This document shows, piece by piece, positions 1 to 13,759 of a stretch of 64,000 nt of DNA. Under the pieces are notes generated by a model, which did no database searches, had not been told where the DNA came from, and saw only the letters and a program-made list of their open reading frames with translations. This DNA is from Hyaloperonospora brassicae (Eukaryota > Oomycota > Peronosporomycetes > Peronosporales > Peronosporaceae), in assembly GCA_947650285.1 (NCBI GenBank), contig CANTFL010001225.1, positions 22,392 through 86,391 of the forward strand, given 5' to 3'. Each line of letters opens with the position of its first letter. The first letter of the stretch is position 1. The position numbers were made by a program, and so were the translations under genes.

Positions 1-3000
1 AGATATTATGATATGTTTTGTGCTTCGTGGGAGGAATTATCAATTCCCACCTTTTTAAGAGCTTTGGATACATGGTCTACACCAAATTAAATATTTAATC
101 GTGATTCAACAGGTCTTAATCCACATGCTCATTCTTTAATAAAACTTTATTGCCTGTTCAGTTGGATGAATTCCCGAACTAATGTCTACCCATAAACGTT
201 TTGCACGTGGGTCGTTTCTTTAAAACAATATATAATCGCTCATACTTTTCCGTGCGTAATAAAATATATTAAAAGGTTGTATGACCTTTATCGGGCCTCA
301 TTGACGACGTTACGGGGATAATATTATGGTGTGTCCTATATGATGCACTGACATGAAGGCATCCGCTCTGCCCGTTATTTATTCGATAACATATTTACGT
401 TATAAATGAATATTTGCTATGAAGTTCGAAGCATTGAATAAATATAAGCTGCATACCTAAAATTTGTTTTGTAGCATACTTTAAATGAGGATAAAGTGCG
501 TCTGTACCATAAGGATCTAGTCTCTGCCTACTTCTCTATTAATACATGAGATTAAGTATTACCGTTAACATGCAAAATTCATTGTGTCTTTTCAGTGGGT
601 AAATTACACATGTCGTACAATCCCCGCGGTTCTTCAACTAGTTGACGTCGATGATAGCCTAATCTACAATGGTCCATATAAATGTACTCGTTCTTCCAGC
701 CGATCTCGAGGGACGTAGTGTGCTGCAAGAGCGTGACATCGTGACCCTATTATATGTTGCACTCATTGTCTCTTTAGGCATCAGATATTAGGGCAGAATA
801 TAGACACCAATATCCTATCACGAATAGCGAATAAATGATGGTGTCCATTAATGCTTAGTTAGTCAGTATGATTGCCCTAGAGTATCCTCATATAACCCTA
901 TGGGATGAATGGGATGTTAAAGGACGAATAATGCGCCTTCGATACATCCGGTTGTCAACTTATGGCCATGCTGAAATCAGGCTTAATACATACCACATCA
1001 TTAATTAGTTCTCGTATATATATGTAGTACAAGACGGTTGATACCGAAACGACGCGTACATAGTACGTGCATGGGGAATACAAAAGTAATTACTACTTTA
1101 TAGGGTCGAAATCAGACCTGCCTATTTAATTACAATAATGCCTCGTTATTGTGCCTCTCTAATCTACCTTCGTAATTTATCAAAAAGATCCCAATGGAGA
1201 ATTTCCCTTACCACCCATTGCGCCGTAGAATCAATTAATGGTCTATGCGGATAATAACATTGCCTTAACCAGCTTATTTCGATGCTACTTTGAATTTCAC
1301 CTCCTAATCTTATAAAATAAAACAATTGGCTCCCGACAACAATATTGTAAATAATATACCTCAATATTATTTACCTTGGCATAAATCGTGCATATGACAT
1401 GTAACAGACCCACCTCGTTTTATCATGCTCTCCAAACCATTAGTCTCTTATTAGACAATTTGCTCGAAACTAGGGAATGAGTTACCACTCCTGAATCTCA
1501 CTATCGAACGGAGCACCTATTGTTCTATCCAGTTCAAAAGACTTCCACGCGCATAATTTCAATATTTATGCGGTGTGCGGTATAATATACCGCGCAGGCG
1601 TGAACTCCAATGCGTGGAGCTGACCATGTGGCAATTCACTACTCAGTAGCAGGCGTTATATTGCTTGCTGATGCCACAGATAAGTCTGTAACGTCAATCT
1701 TTGAAGACGCTTGTCGTAATACGCGCAGCTAAAAAATCCACAGCGGCTGGCGCGGGTTGGTGTGCAATGTCGCGAGACGATCTAGTGACAGAGGTTAAAA
1801 TCTGGAACGAGTCGTTATTCTCCATCTGATTTTATCACCTTCAAAGCTCGCTGATGAATTGCGTCTTGCAAAGTCGACGATGCCGAGGTCAAGCTCGGAT
1901 CGGCAGGGCACGACATACTTGAGCCACGAAACGTTCGTATCATCCGACAATGTTTAAATCTTGTCCCTTACATATTCACTTCCGTCCTCTTCGGAATGTT
2001 ATCTCAGTTTTCTACATGATGGCTCTGTTCTAATTTAAATTTGTCTGTTCCTCTTGGCTTAATTACTGGATTAAACCGATCAACGTGATGATGTCATTCG
2101 TGGTGTCATCTGTCGGCACGACGAAGGAGAAACTAAACTGCAGCTTTATTCGTTCCGATTTTAATTCATGCCTTCTATTGTATCCACGTCATAATTGTGA
2201 CCGGTAACAGTAGTCGATTACCAAGCGGAACACGACACCTTATTCATAAAATTAAGGGTGCGTCACACAGACATCAAATCATTTTGGTTTTGTACAGGTT
2301 ACTTCACCATTACTCCTTTTCAATATCTATATTGGAAGTACGGCCACCACGGATAAGATAGTTAGTCATTTGGTAGGCCTGGAACTACTTAACACAGAAT
2401 AGGGGCTCGCTTGACCGTGACGTTTCGCTGGAAAATATTTGCTACCCTTAATAAAGCACTAGTGGTTACCTAACAAAATTTCGTCTGTTGTCAAGAGAGA
2501 CAGGTGTGCACTATCGCTCATGGCGACATTAATTTCCGATTTAAATTGACAACTCTGCTCGCGACCCTGTATTTGACCCAAGAGGCTTAGTGGAGAGAAC
2601 TAATTTTCGTCATGATAAAAGTAGTCAATACTTGGCAGTTCGTTTACAAATCTTAAGATGTTCACCTCTATGTTCGATTGATTAAGTACATTAATTTTGC
2701 AATATCATATGAACATTCGAAAAAGTCTACTATCAGCTGGTATCGAAATCCTTACTGTCCCAACCAGTGGGATATTTACGCCAATGAACAAGAAACGTAG
2801 TTTTTTTCTTACTTCACGTCGTGTTATTTAAAGATAAGCTCCACTTAAATGCGATGACCACCGCGCAAGCCCATCTCAAGATATAGTATAGGCGGTTAGA
2901 CTTGGGCATGGTCATTTTTAGGATTATATGGACCACATGATCAGCCGCGTAATCATTAAGCTGTGCAAGGATGTAAGCGCATGGCAACAGACGTCATTAC

Positions 3001-3581
3001 TTGACTGACACTGTGCGGAGGCACCGCAACGATTTAAAAAGGTTAGGAATAAGTTTTACTTACACGTCAAGTTGAAAAAAACATTTCATGTTACACTGAC
3101 GAATTTACAGAAACTCGTAAGGTTTTAATTAATCATATGGAGACCCGTTCAGTGCGCGAGCACTAAAAAATCCCTAATCGCAATCAAATAAATCTGATAG
3201 AGATTGATCAAGATAAATGCTATTTTGATAGTTGTTGGGTCTACGTGTCAACTATACATATAGACATCCACGTAAAACGTAGAATGCGCACTCTTCTATG
3301 TATCAGCTTAATCGAATAACATTGACTTGGCGGAATAATTTACCAAATTTATGAAATAAACAATATTTTGTTTTTGGGAATACCCCAAAAGAATTTTATT
3401 AGTATTAAACTGGTGCTTGTACTACTAAGTCGTTAACAATATAGACAAAGATCATTGGCCCTATCGTTTTTAGTAACGCTCCTATTCTCTCGGCCCAGCG
3501 CGTCATCAACGATTCTGTAAAAGATAAGGGAGCTGTTTTGCATTCATGCATAATGTGTAGAGTTTAAAATACCTCAAAAAG

Positions 3582-4240
3582 TGCTAGCTAATTTTGTATG
3601 TCGAAACTACAACATGCATTATTGCCGGCATTACAACTTGACAATGTCGAGTTGCATGTGGCGGTACCACACTTTTGTCTCAAATTTCTCTGTCATGACA
3701 CTTAATAATCCGATGTGGCGACCGTATCTCCCAGTCCATTCTATCACTGCACGTTTTGACACCAAGTGACGGTCGTTTCTTCTTGTTCCATTTGTGAAGA
3801 TGTCAAGGAAAAAAAGGAAAATAGGTGATGATATAGAACATAAAACTGGTGATTTGTTCGAACCATGATGTTTTCCATCACCTATGAGAAATGGCAATCT
3901 CTAGTATTACTTCTGCACGAAACCTACCACTGCTTCTTTAAATCGAATATATCTTGTGTAAGACTCCACATTGATTTGCTTCATGTGTTTTGGCTCTATA
4001 GAGATGCATTATCTTTAATTGTAGCAGGTGTAATTTTTTCCTTGATGTATTTCTCACTGGCAAATCTGCACGAATTGGCATCGTCATCATATTCATCATC
4101 AACATCATCGTCATAATTGGTGATAAGTTGGTTTCAACGATATTATCAATTTTTTGCTGCAATTGCCTTCTCCACCGACATCGACAAGATTGACGTCGAG
4201 TTCTAGGGGATTTACAAGTACTCTGATATAAGACAAACAA
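3582..4240 (-). pseudogene. Possible decayed coding relic, unknown family
   Basis: On the minus strand an open frame of 100 codons (4,240 to 3,938) overlaps another frame that opens with an acidic run (YDDDVDDEYDDD) and a charged stretch (EKYIKEKITPATIKDN). An 88-codon frame follows at 3,897-3,631. Consecutive open pieces in different frames on one strand resemble a transposase or integrase gene broken by indels. No catalytic motif could be placed, so no family is assigned. The alternative is chance: this is the densest open-frame cluster in 32 kb of AT-rich DNA, but GAT-rich repeats by themselves keep frames open. Confidence 0.2.
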
Positions 4241-7174
4241 TCGGTAATATTGTTGCTATAACGAGTCCCTTCCCCATATTATAGCCACGATTTACGGTTT
4301 AATAAAGACGTTACGTTTGAATGGTGTAGATTATTTCTAAATAATGGTATATGCGTACATGCTGTAGGCACATAAAATATTGATTGTAAAAACGATCATC
4401 GGTAAAAACTCACCTCAACTCAGAAAACTGGAACAAATTAAATTGTTTCTTTGAAGACTCATTTGGTAATTCTGACTTTTTAATATATATTGTGTGATAA
4501 AAAAGGATTAGTTTTACGTTTTTATTAGAACATGGTTTGCTATTTTAAAAAAGTAGACGGTACTGCGATAAAATTATCTATTAAAGACCTTAATAGGGTG
4601 GTAAAAAATTCTAAAAATTGTGTGTAAATAAAGACACGGGCACAGCCCTTGGCTGTCGTGGACTAAAGTTCAAATTTGAGGTGGACCATTTGGTTAAAAG
4701 ATCAATTAAGACACTAATTTTCGTACTATTGCACTCGGACCTAAGGATTCCGATTACCCTCTCAAGGAAAATGGACATTTTGGCAGCCTGACGAGACTAA
4801 TCGAAGCTGTTACGGGGCAAGAGAGGGAAGTCTAAGCTTGATTTAGTTATCACATTTGTATGTCCTTGAGATCAGAGTTACCATAGCGAGGCCATTAAGG
4901 CAATGACCTTCAAATAAAAATGGCGTTTTAAAAAACACAATGTGCACATTATCGTGCATCGTGTCACTCATTGATCATCTGTAGCTTCATGTTGTGAGTC
5001 TGAAGGAGTGTAACCATTTGACTGCTACATAAACATTCGTCATATGCATGTTTTGTACCTTTAGCTGACAAATAAAACGTTGCTGGCAAAACTTTTCAGC
5101 TTTTGGATACAGTTTACAAATATATATGTTCGACGAACAAGTCTGTCTATGTTGTAATTATGATTTACCTCATGTCGTTTATCAAGTCCATTACCAAATC
5201 ATTGCTAGCGAACTGATCAATTGTACACTTTTTCTCAATTGCGAATGTGACGGCCTATTTTACATCAGACTGGCCCGATAGAGCATCAGGGATGAAGTAT
5301 CGGTGGACGAATTTGTAACTCACAATTCACTTTACTCGTCGAGGAGTGACATCTGCCTCGCCATTCATGGCGAGAAACATGGACCATTTAAGGCAATGAT
5401 TTAATATGCATTGTATATATGAGTAAAAAGCATGTTCATTATATCGATACAGACAAATATCAATTTGTTCATACTTCAAAGCAAACCGTACTTTTGTGAA
5501 ATATACTAAATAATAAAAAAAAGCTGAGTGCGACCGTAAAGAATATTCAAAAGCGCCTATTTTGGCTATATCAGTTAAATATTACATAAGCTCACACTCG
5601 ATTGCAAAAATAATGACGTCACACACCACATGGAATGGTATACCTTAATCTACAAACGTCAATATAGGCAGACGGATTACGTTCATCTTGATAATTTCGA
5701 AAGAGGTCTGACAATAAGCACTCTAAGACCGCTTTTTTATTTTTCAACAATAATATATAAAATTACGGAGTACCGCGGAGAGGGTAAGCCAGTAATATTG
5801 GAAGTACACTGTTTCATTAACAAACGTCTTAGTCTATTGAAATCTACTCAAATTTACTCGTAGGCTTTTGCCTTGAGGATCTTGATCGCTCCGTACATAG
5901 TTTTTACAGACGTTTTACAAAAAAGTGACAGCGTTTAGCTTATACAATTCTTTAATATAGCGATATGCAATTTTGATTGAGAAGAAGCGTAAGAGCATTT
6001 TAAAGGTGAAGTAGAGGACCTTACTTCGACTTTTTTTACAACTGGCAGGCTATACTTATACATATTGTCGAAATAGCATGAGGCAAATTGGCGTATTAGT
6101 CCCACAAATTTGTTTTATTTGTTGAACGTTGTAAGAGCATTACTTATCCCCCATAGCATTACAAACTATAAGGGCGTGAATTTGTTGCTTCTCAGTAGTA
6201 TTACGGAATGTATTTTCGCGCATAAATTTCAGATAGAAGCTACCCATCCTGTTTATGGACAAAAAAAGAAATTTTATGACATACTATCCGTAATGACGTC
6301 CTTACTCTCTATCGGCTTCTGAGCCGATCAATTTATCAACAAGTATTGATTGCGGTTACTAGTCGCCATTATTTGGTGTTTTCTTGCTAAATTATAAGAA
6401 CTTAAGGTAGGAGGATTACTGTATCATTTAAAAATGAAGAAACCTTTAAAATATCTCACCTATTAGAAATACCTTGTTATGAGGCAGTGGTCAGATGGCT
6501 ATGACACGGTTCTCCGATTTAGTCTCTAATTCGGAATATAACCAGTGCTTTTATCCATAAGCAACTCATATAGTACGATTTTGAAAAATAATTAGATCAA
6601 ATGCTTGTAATAGTATTTATCCTCAACACCCTCATTATATATATCGTGTACTACTTATTCAGAGTTTTCTTATCAATTCGAGTCATTTCATCAATTAGCT
6701 GTAAAAAAATGTTCTGTTTTCAAAAACATGTTGTCGACCACTAAACAATCTGGTCTCTGCAAAGCGTACGTCCTTATACCTGATAAAAATCAATTTTTGA
6801 GATACGTAATAATTATCTATGCGTTTTGCATTTTTAGCAATATCCTCCAAAATATAAATGTTTAAAAATATAGTTGATGTTTACCTATTTCACAATAAAG
6901 GATGTCTTCGATTAAGCGGGGGAGCGCATACACATGATCCGTCATTATTTAGAGCTATTCGACATCTCGTACACTGAAAAACCTTATGAACTTAGTTTTT
7001 TTAACTTTGTTATTGAGAATTTCTATCTCTGTGAGAAAAATAAATTTTATACTTAGTATCAGTTGTTCATTTACTTTTAAAACGGTGGTTCTTTTATCGC
7101 CAGTTTTTTAAAATTTATAGCCTCAGTGGACTTTAATCAACGTATATAGGCTATTAGTAAACCCTTCTTTTCCT

Positions 7175-7198
7175 TGGATGCTGTTCAATCAGCATCCA
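7175..7198. repeat. 9-bp hairpin with 6-nt loop
   Basis: The arms TGGATGCTG and CAGCATCCA are perfect inverted copies separated by TTCAAT. They lie in a short GC-richer patch of otherwise AT-rich DNA. The function is unknown. It may be the stem of a decayed element. Confidence 0.5.
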
Positions 7199-10100
7199 TG
7201 TCCCGCTTCACCCGACCTATCTAAGTGGGGAGCCTCTGGTATAGCTTACGTGACGATATAAATCGCTGACATCGTTATCTACAATTTAGTGCTTAACTCT
7301 ACTGATATCTTGTGCAGTAGTGACCGAATGAGACCATAAATGAGACCTTCTTACACGCTTGTACACGCTTATAAGCAATCTCTTAAGAGATAGCCACGTG
7401 ATGATCAATTTGTAGGCAACTAAGCAAATCGACTTTTCTAGCTGATACCTGATACGTGTCTCACCAGAAGAGGTAACATAGGGTAGGATCGGAGATATCA
7501 TGAGATCGTGAAATTTGTTAAGGTCATGGTACGTCGCGCTTTCATTCCATAGTAATATACATGCACAAACTAGTATTTTCGGGGTATGTTAATTGCTCGT
7601 CACTAAGTTATCTAAGTTGGATGGTTCTTGCATTCAGCTGACTTAAATCTATGATGAAATCGTGAATGGTATCAAAAATGACTGTTCGGCTTCAACACAC
7701 TCTAAAGATCACTTTATGTGATAATTTGTGCATACTTTAATCTGAAAGTAATGAGACTTAAGTCATTGCCAGATGCAGCAAATAGAGAGACTAGGTTTTT
7801 AAATCAACCTTCTCCATGATACCTGTGAATACTCTTGACGTTGCTAGGTCATCTGAAGCTCTCTGCACCCTTTTCCTGTCGTTATTACACGATTCGCTAC
7901 GTTGATAATATTAAAAAATAGATCAAAAAGCACTAATGTTGCCCATATTATATTGCGGACAGACATTTAGAGATGTTGTATGCAACATTTAGTTCAATAC
8001 AATACATTTATCAATGTAGTGCCGTTTGTATCTTTTCAATTGATAATTTTACCATTTCCATCCCGAACGGGGAAGTATTTAGACTATGTGGAAGAAAAAC
8101 GTTTTCGTTGGTCATCCTACCGCCTTTTACCTAAGCTAACGAAATGAATTTTATGAAGGGAGTCTTTATTTGGGCAAATGCATCTTGTTATGCTACGTAC
8201 GTCGCTACTAAATGTCCACCTAGCTCACATTGGAATTTTTAAGCGATGACGTACAAATATACATGAAGTGCATCAAACAGGTATGTAATTGAATTGTTGA
8301 GATAAGCTGGCCGTGCTATAGAGAATATCTCACGAAATACCTAAAGTTATTTGCGACTTATCTTATTGAAAATTCGCCGATCTACTAAGAGTATTTTCCG
8401 ATCCTATAGATTTTGATCACCAATATAATTCTTGAATTGGCTTATCGTAAGCTATTTGGCAACGAACCGTGATATGTCGGTCGTGATTAGTCTTATATAT
8501 TCAAGATTGATCGCTGTTCAGGCATCTTCACTCATATTGTGATGTTATTCGCGCCAATCTCTCTCATTTTTGTCTGAATGTACTCTTATAACCTTTTCGA
8601 TCAATTATGGTGTCTCCAAGCACTAATGAAGGTCGTCGTACACTTTGTACGATGCGTCTATATGGCGTGAGGAACATTAAAGTACTTAGAAGAATTTGAC
8701 CAATGTTTTATGATTGGTTTTCGCAATCGTGTCCAACAGTCCCAAATCGGTTATCTGTATTGTAGGACACGTTTCCCTCCAACATTCGCGAAGCACACAA
8801 ATGATTCCCGTAGAAGGATTAAAAGTGTGTCTTAATCAGACGAAGTTGAAATAGAGTCTGTTTATTAATTAGATAAATAATGATCGAACCCATCATATTA
8901 CAAATGGCACACCACAGGATATTCTTTAAACCGTTTTAACGTATAAGCTCGTGTTTTTAAAGAAGTCGTGTTAAAATGGGGGCCTTTTAATTCAATTTGC
9001 ACGATGATGATTGCATCATTTTCCTTTATTCTGATTAATTTCCATGTCAAAAAAACTACATATGCATTTAGACAATTTTAAATATATCAAAATTATTAGG
9101 GGTCTCGTTAAATGAGGAGCTAAATGTGATATAAACATCGTGAAGGTATTTATTCATGCGTCAGTCACCTTGAATTTTTCGACGTCATTCTGATATACAA
9201 GTCAAACTTTTTTCACACCACGCCGTTTCACTTTTACGCAAATGATCTTCCTTTAATCCGATCTAAAGTATAAAAGATGGTTTGTGAGGGGAGCGTGGTG
9301 ACGTATTCACGGTATTTCTAATACTTGTTAAAAGAAGCCATCGCAAATGCCGCCGGTCTTCAATTTTTGGGGTTCCAAAAACACCTTCGCGAATTGATAG
9401 ATTACCGGTAGAATCAACTATGACGAGGCCCATTACCAGTCTCACCATCCAGCAAATTTATCGTTCCATGGACGCCCACAGCATGCTCAATATTATTATC
9501 GTCGGTTTTGTTCGACGAATTATTTGTCCCTCTCACGGAAGATCGTGATATACATACATATTATCACGATAGACAATTTTTTATGTACCATAAGATCCTT
9601 GATTATAACGCTAGCCGTTTATTTATTGTTCTAAAAAAATTGGTTGCACTGTCTATCCGTTATCTGTCCCGATCCACAAATTTTAATTAGATGAAAAAAT
9701 ATGAGTCTCATACTGTTTCGTATTATATTTGACTCTTTCGTGATAAATCGTAAAAGGTAACAAGTTTGCTGAGCCTAAGCTTGTACGTCGCGCTTCCCCT
9801 ACCTCAGTGGCAATAGCTCGGGTCGATGTTAAACATTTTCCTTGGCGGATCGACACCTTAGAAGGCCGGGTTATTTGAAGAGAAACAGACCAATAAGTCA
9901 GGAAGGTTTTTCCTTTAGGCTATAAGTTAGCAAGTCAATTTTAACATAAGTGGGTAAATGTGACTTGCATATCAATATGTCACTACTAGACCTTAGCGCG
10001 TTGTTGGACTCGACAAATTATTTCACTAAGGGAATTTCCCAACTTTCCGTCATCATGAGATGTCAACTGTCAAGCTTTTGTGTCTTCGCGTGTGTGGCCA

Positions 10101-11912
10101 CCCGGTAGTAGAATCACAAATTTGCTGTGGTTATAACATTATAAACGGCTGAGCACCATGTTCCCACCGATTCTTAATCTGCTAGCCAATAAGGCTTAAG
10201 AATGTTTTGACCAGCACCTAGTCACACTCATGATGGATGAATTTTGAAATCGCGATATCTATTCTTCTTCTTACGTATTTAACAGTATGGCGTTAATGAG
10301 AACACCGAAAACGAATAAACTCATTAATTGGTCTGTAGCCCATTCGATACCGTATTAAAATGGGTTGATTTTGACAGGATTGTTGTGAGTGCTATCGTCT
10401 TCCTTATCCAAAGTAGTATGTAATATGGAATTTTGATGGCATTTGGACGCACCAAGACGCTTCTACCACGCCTGATCTATAATTGGAATCTTGTTATGGC
10501 ACCTAAGAGTAACCTAAATCTATAAGTATAAATAAATCGGAACTTCGGATTCTTAAGCAGTGTACGTAAAGAAATTTTGATAGATTAAATATCAGCTCTT
10601 TGTAAAAGGAATGACAGTAAAAAATTTAAAATAGATTAAGTATTCTATCTTTTTTTACCGATTTTGCTGTACCTAAATAAAGTATACAGATCTTGTAAGG
10701 CTTTGTCGCCCTTGGCAGCAATATGTTGTAAATCAATAAATGGGATGGCGAGTTTCAACCTTATAAAAGAAGTTAGGCAGAACGAAACCTTCGAAGTAAT
10801 ATTCCACCAGTGATTTTTAGCTTGTTATAAGTGTATAATTAAATCAATTACGATTATATTAAAAACTCTTGTGTCATTTCCATATAATTTACCCGCCTTG
10901 CGTATGCTGTGATATAGACCAATCTTAAATACAATGTTATGGTAAAGGACAGGCTTTACATCGTAATTATTTATGGATATTAGTCTGCAAAGATTTCGTA
11001 GCACCTATAGATCATTCTGTATGATTTACTGTCATCGCTACTGCTGCATGAATCAGCCTTACGCCATAACATATTATATCTTAAAAAATTCGATATTTGT
11101 TCGAATAACTCTGACTATTATACTGCCCAATTATAAAAATTTTTTGAGTCGTTGTAATATTTAAGGAGTCCTTGCATGTTTCGCATTATAAAATGTAATT
11201 TAGACGCAGCTATTTTGTAAAATGCTTGATTTGATTGAATGCAATGCATTTGCATCGCTCAATAAGTGTTCTGAAAAACATTTTCAATTTAGCAGTGTAA
11301 TTTGCATATGAGGAGTTGCTCAATCGTTTATATGTTATTATATGTATAAATATAGGCTATGAAAGATGGAAAATAGCTTTTTATGAATATATGAGGTGCA
11401 GGTTTACACTTTAAAGGGGCTTTTCAAGTCTGATCCCAGTAAGCATTTATTTGTTTTTCATTCTTTATCATAGCGAGATAGATTTTACCTGTTAAGTATT
11501 TCAAAGATTTAAGTGATTGGTCTGAACCATTTTTAATTTCTATGTTTATTTGAATTGTATCTGGAAGAGAATCAGTCGTTATCTGGTATTGTATATTCCT
11601 GTCGGATCGAGATTATATATTGAGGAAGTCTATATCAAACAAAGGAACTACTTGTATTGTGGCTAAGCAACCAGGAGTATTTACCTTTACGTTGGGCTTG
11701 GGAGCGCACAGATGACCAACGTCAATTAATTCCAATTGGGCTCTAATTAAAAGATGTAAGCTGTAACGGTTGTCTAAAGATCAATAACTTAAACGTACCA
11801 GATCGCCAGATCATTGGTGGCAGGGATGAAAACGCGGTTTACTCTGCATTTTAACCGAATTTAAGACAAGTCAAGTGCAGATATTGATTTTATTCAGAGA
11901 TAATGTTTGTGA

Positions 11913-12139
11913 CCGAGCTTGCGCTCTCAACCAGATATTAAGATCCCGAGCAGAGATCGCAATCTCAACTAGAAATTACGATACCACCAGTTATCGCACT
12001 TCCGGCTAGAAATTTCGACCTGAACCAGAGATCGCAATCCCGAACAGAGATTGCGGTCCCCACACCAGATCGCAATCTCAACATTGGGTCGCAATCCTAA
12101 CACGAGATAGCGATCTCAACACAAGATCGGGATCCCGAT
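11913..12139 (+). repeat. 19-bp minisatellite, 12 units
   Basis: Twelve head-to-tail units fit a 19-bp period over 227 bp, with one 18-bp unit at 11,970-11,987. The clearest units read CAGAGATCGCAATCTCAAC (11,951) and CAGAGATCGCAATCCCGAA (12,026). The units are diverged from each other, with a conserved core GATCGCAATC, so the array is old. A stray core, GAGAGATCGCAATTC, lies about 700 bp downstream near 12,840. The GATCGC core is echoed by the unrelated-period satellite at 37.3-37.6 kb. No coding role is apparent. Confidence 0.85.
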
Positions 12140-12870
12140 ACAATACAGGGAGTCTGGAGCAAGCTGCGTACAAACCGTAATCAAATTAAGTTAAGGTCTA
12201 AGATAGTTTGTACTTGATCTGGGCCACATATTTACAAGGGAACGATCTTCTGGAAAGAGATACCCCTTGTCCGTATGTTCGTGATACCCATGTGCCTGGT
12301 ATGTGCAGGTTTGGTAGGTATTGGTAACCACTATTATTATTAGATTTATCTTATAAGTAAACGTGTCGATTTTTCCTCCGAGTTGGGTTGTAGGCCACCC
12401 GACCTCAGGCAACGTTGCATACTTAAGTAAGTGGTGTCCGAAAGTTGTTTGGCCCGGGATCAATACTTTCAAACATTACACAAATGCGATAAGACGCAGC
12501 ACTAAGTTAATGAAATAGAAGCAAGATCTCCAGACGACCCAAGAGGTCAGACGGTACGCAGATCAAGCATCACTCTTGAGCAAGACGATCTGACTCTGAT
12601 CCGGGCGACTTATATAGTGACCCATCCACAATATACTCAATCGTGTGAAGGCTTTCACGCGATAGCCTGAAGTCTAAACCCGGTCAAGTTCGGCATCGAA
12701 TTCAATCCACCTGGAAAACTGCAACCCGCCCTATTGAGGGGTTCACAAGGTGATCAAAGGTTACAGAACGGGACTGTAGTTACCCCTACGTTATTCGGAT
12801 GTCCAAGCGCCAGTGGAGAAGTGGGATCGACTACTTTATAGAGAGATCGCAATTCATACCAATAGAACTG
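12140..12870. other. GC-richer block next to the minisatellite
   Basis: This block of about 700 bp is clearly less AT-rich than its surroundings. It carries a 93-codon minus-strand frame (12,472-12,191) that matches no family known to me. The composition, with blocks such as ATCCGGGCGACTTATATAG, suggests the remains of a transposon inserted together with the 19-bp array. No LTR ends, terminal repeats or protein motifs were found. Confidence 0.35.
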
Positions 12871-13680
12871 TTAGCATTTCTTTTTTGTGTCTTCGCAACC
12901 GTCGATCGTAAAGCATAAGTTTAAATATACCACGAAAGAGCATAGCCTATTTATAAAATGTGTATATCAAAAATTCAATTTTCTGATCGATGCTGTGGTG
13001 CGTATAAGGTATGTATAATCAGAGACCGTCGAGATCGAAATTAGATGCTTTAATATACAAACTTGTATATAGCTCGTCCGACGATAGGGCGAAAGTAATT
13101 AGTTTAAGTTTGTTGGAATTCTTCTTTTCCTTATAATCTTTTATGGTGACTATACTGAGAATCTTTTCCTTTCTTTTACAAAACCATATTTAAAAGAAAG
13201 TAATCGCTCCATATTGTGTTGATAAGTGTATGTATACGGGTTTCCTGCAGCAAGTCAATTATTTGCTTAGTGTGCTCATAAGCAAGTCATTCAAGCATAT
13301 CTATTAATGAAACGATATATTATTCGCTATAAACCAGGTATATATAATCCTATATATAATTACTTTTCTTCATATCGAGATACACTAGCGTTGGTCGAGA
13401 ACGTTGAATAGACTATATTTATAATACATATTCTAATTAATTGCATTACATTTCAACTGCAAGGATTCACTAAATAACGTGTAGACACGCCCACAGCTCT
13501 TCTACACTTGCTAATACCTTTAAAGGTTGTAAGATAGTCCTATTTTCAATACAATCTCTCTACGCCTTACTTATATTCATTCTAATGGTCCTCATTAAAC
13601 CTTCTAAAGGTTTTGTAAGCGTTGCAATGCCGTGCGTATGCTCTATATTTATATAAGTTTTGTCAAAGCCTGATGTCCTA

Positions 13681-13759
13681 TTACGGTGAAGAACGCGTCA
13701 AAAGTGCAGGTAATATGCTTAGTTCTTAAATTGCACTTTTGACGCGCTCTTCACCGTAA
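13681..13759. mobile_element. Long hairpin, possible MITE or foldback remnant
   Basis: Two 28-bp arms (13,681-13,708 and 13,732-13,759) are inverted copies with one mismatch, separated by a 23-bp loop. The arms start TTACGGTGAAGA and contain GCGTCAAAAGTGCA. They are far more GC-rich than the surrounding DNA and much better preserved than random flanks. Read as CGGTGAAG...CTTCACCG, the structure is bordered by TA on both sides. That would fit a Tc1/mariner-type TA target duplication, but it could be coincidence. It is too short to encode anything, so it is either a MITE-like element or paired ends left after internal deletion. Confidence 0.6.

Larger units (their letters stand above)
1..11912. 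other. AT-rich gene-free region
   Basis: No gene is recognisable. Every ATG-started frame is 100 codons or shorter, and the translations are rich in I, L, Y, N and K, as expected from random AT-rich DNA. No tRNA or rRNA core was seen. Slightly GC-richer islands occur near 640-780, 1,600-1,950 and 7,140-7,280. The last contains a perfect 9-bp hairpin at 7,175-7,198. A possible protein relic near 3.6-4.2 kb is listed separately. The stretch is most likely ancient, mutated transposon sequence, but that is inference from composition and context only. Confidence 0.7.

Noticed and set aside
12191..12472. 93-codon minus-strand frame as a real gene
   Set aside because: No family motif, no promoter or splice context, and adjacent to a minisatellite in otherwise decayed DNA.
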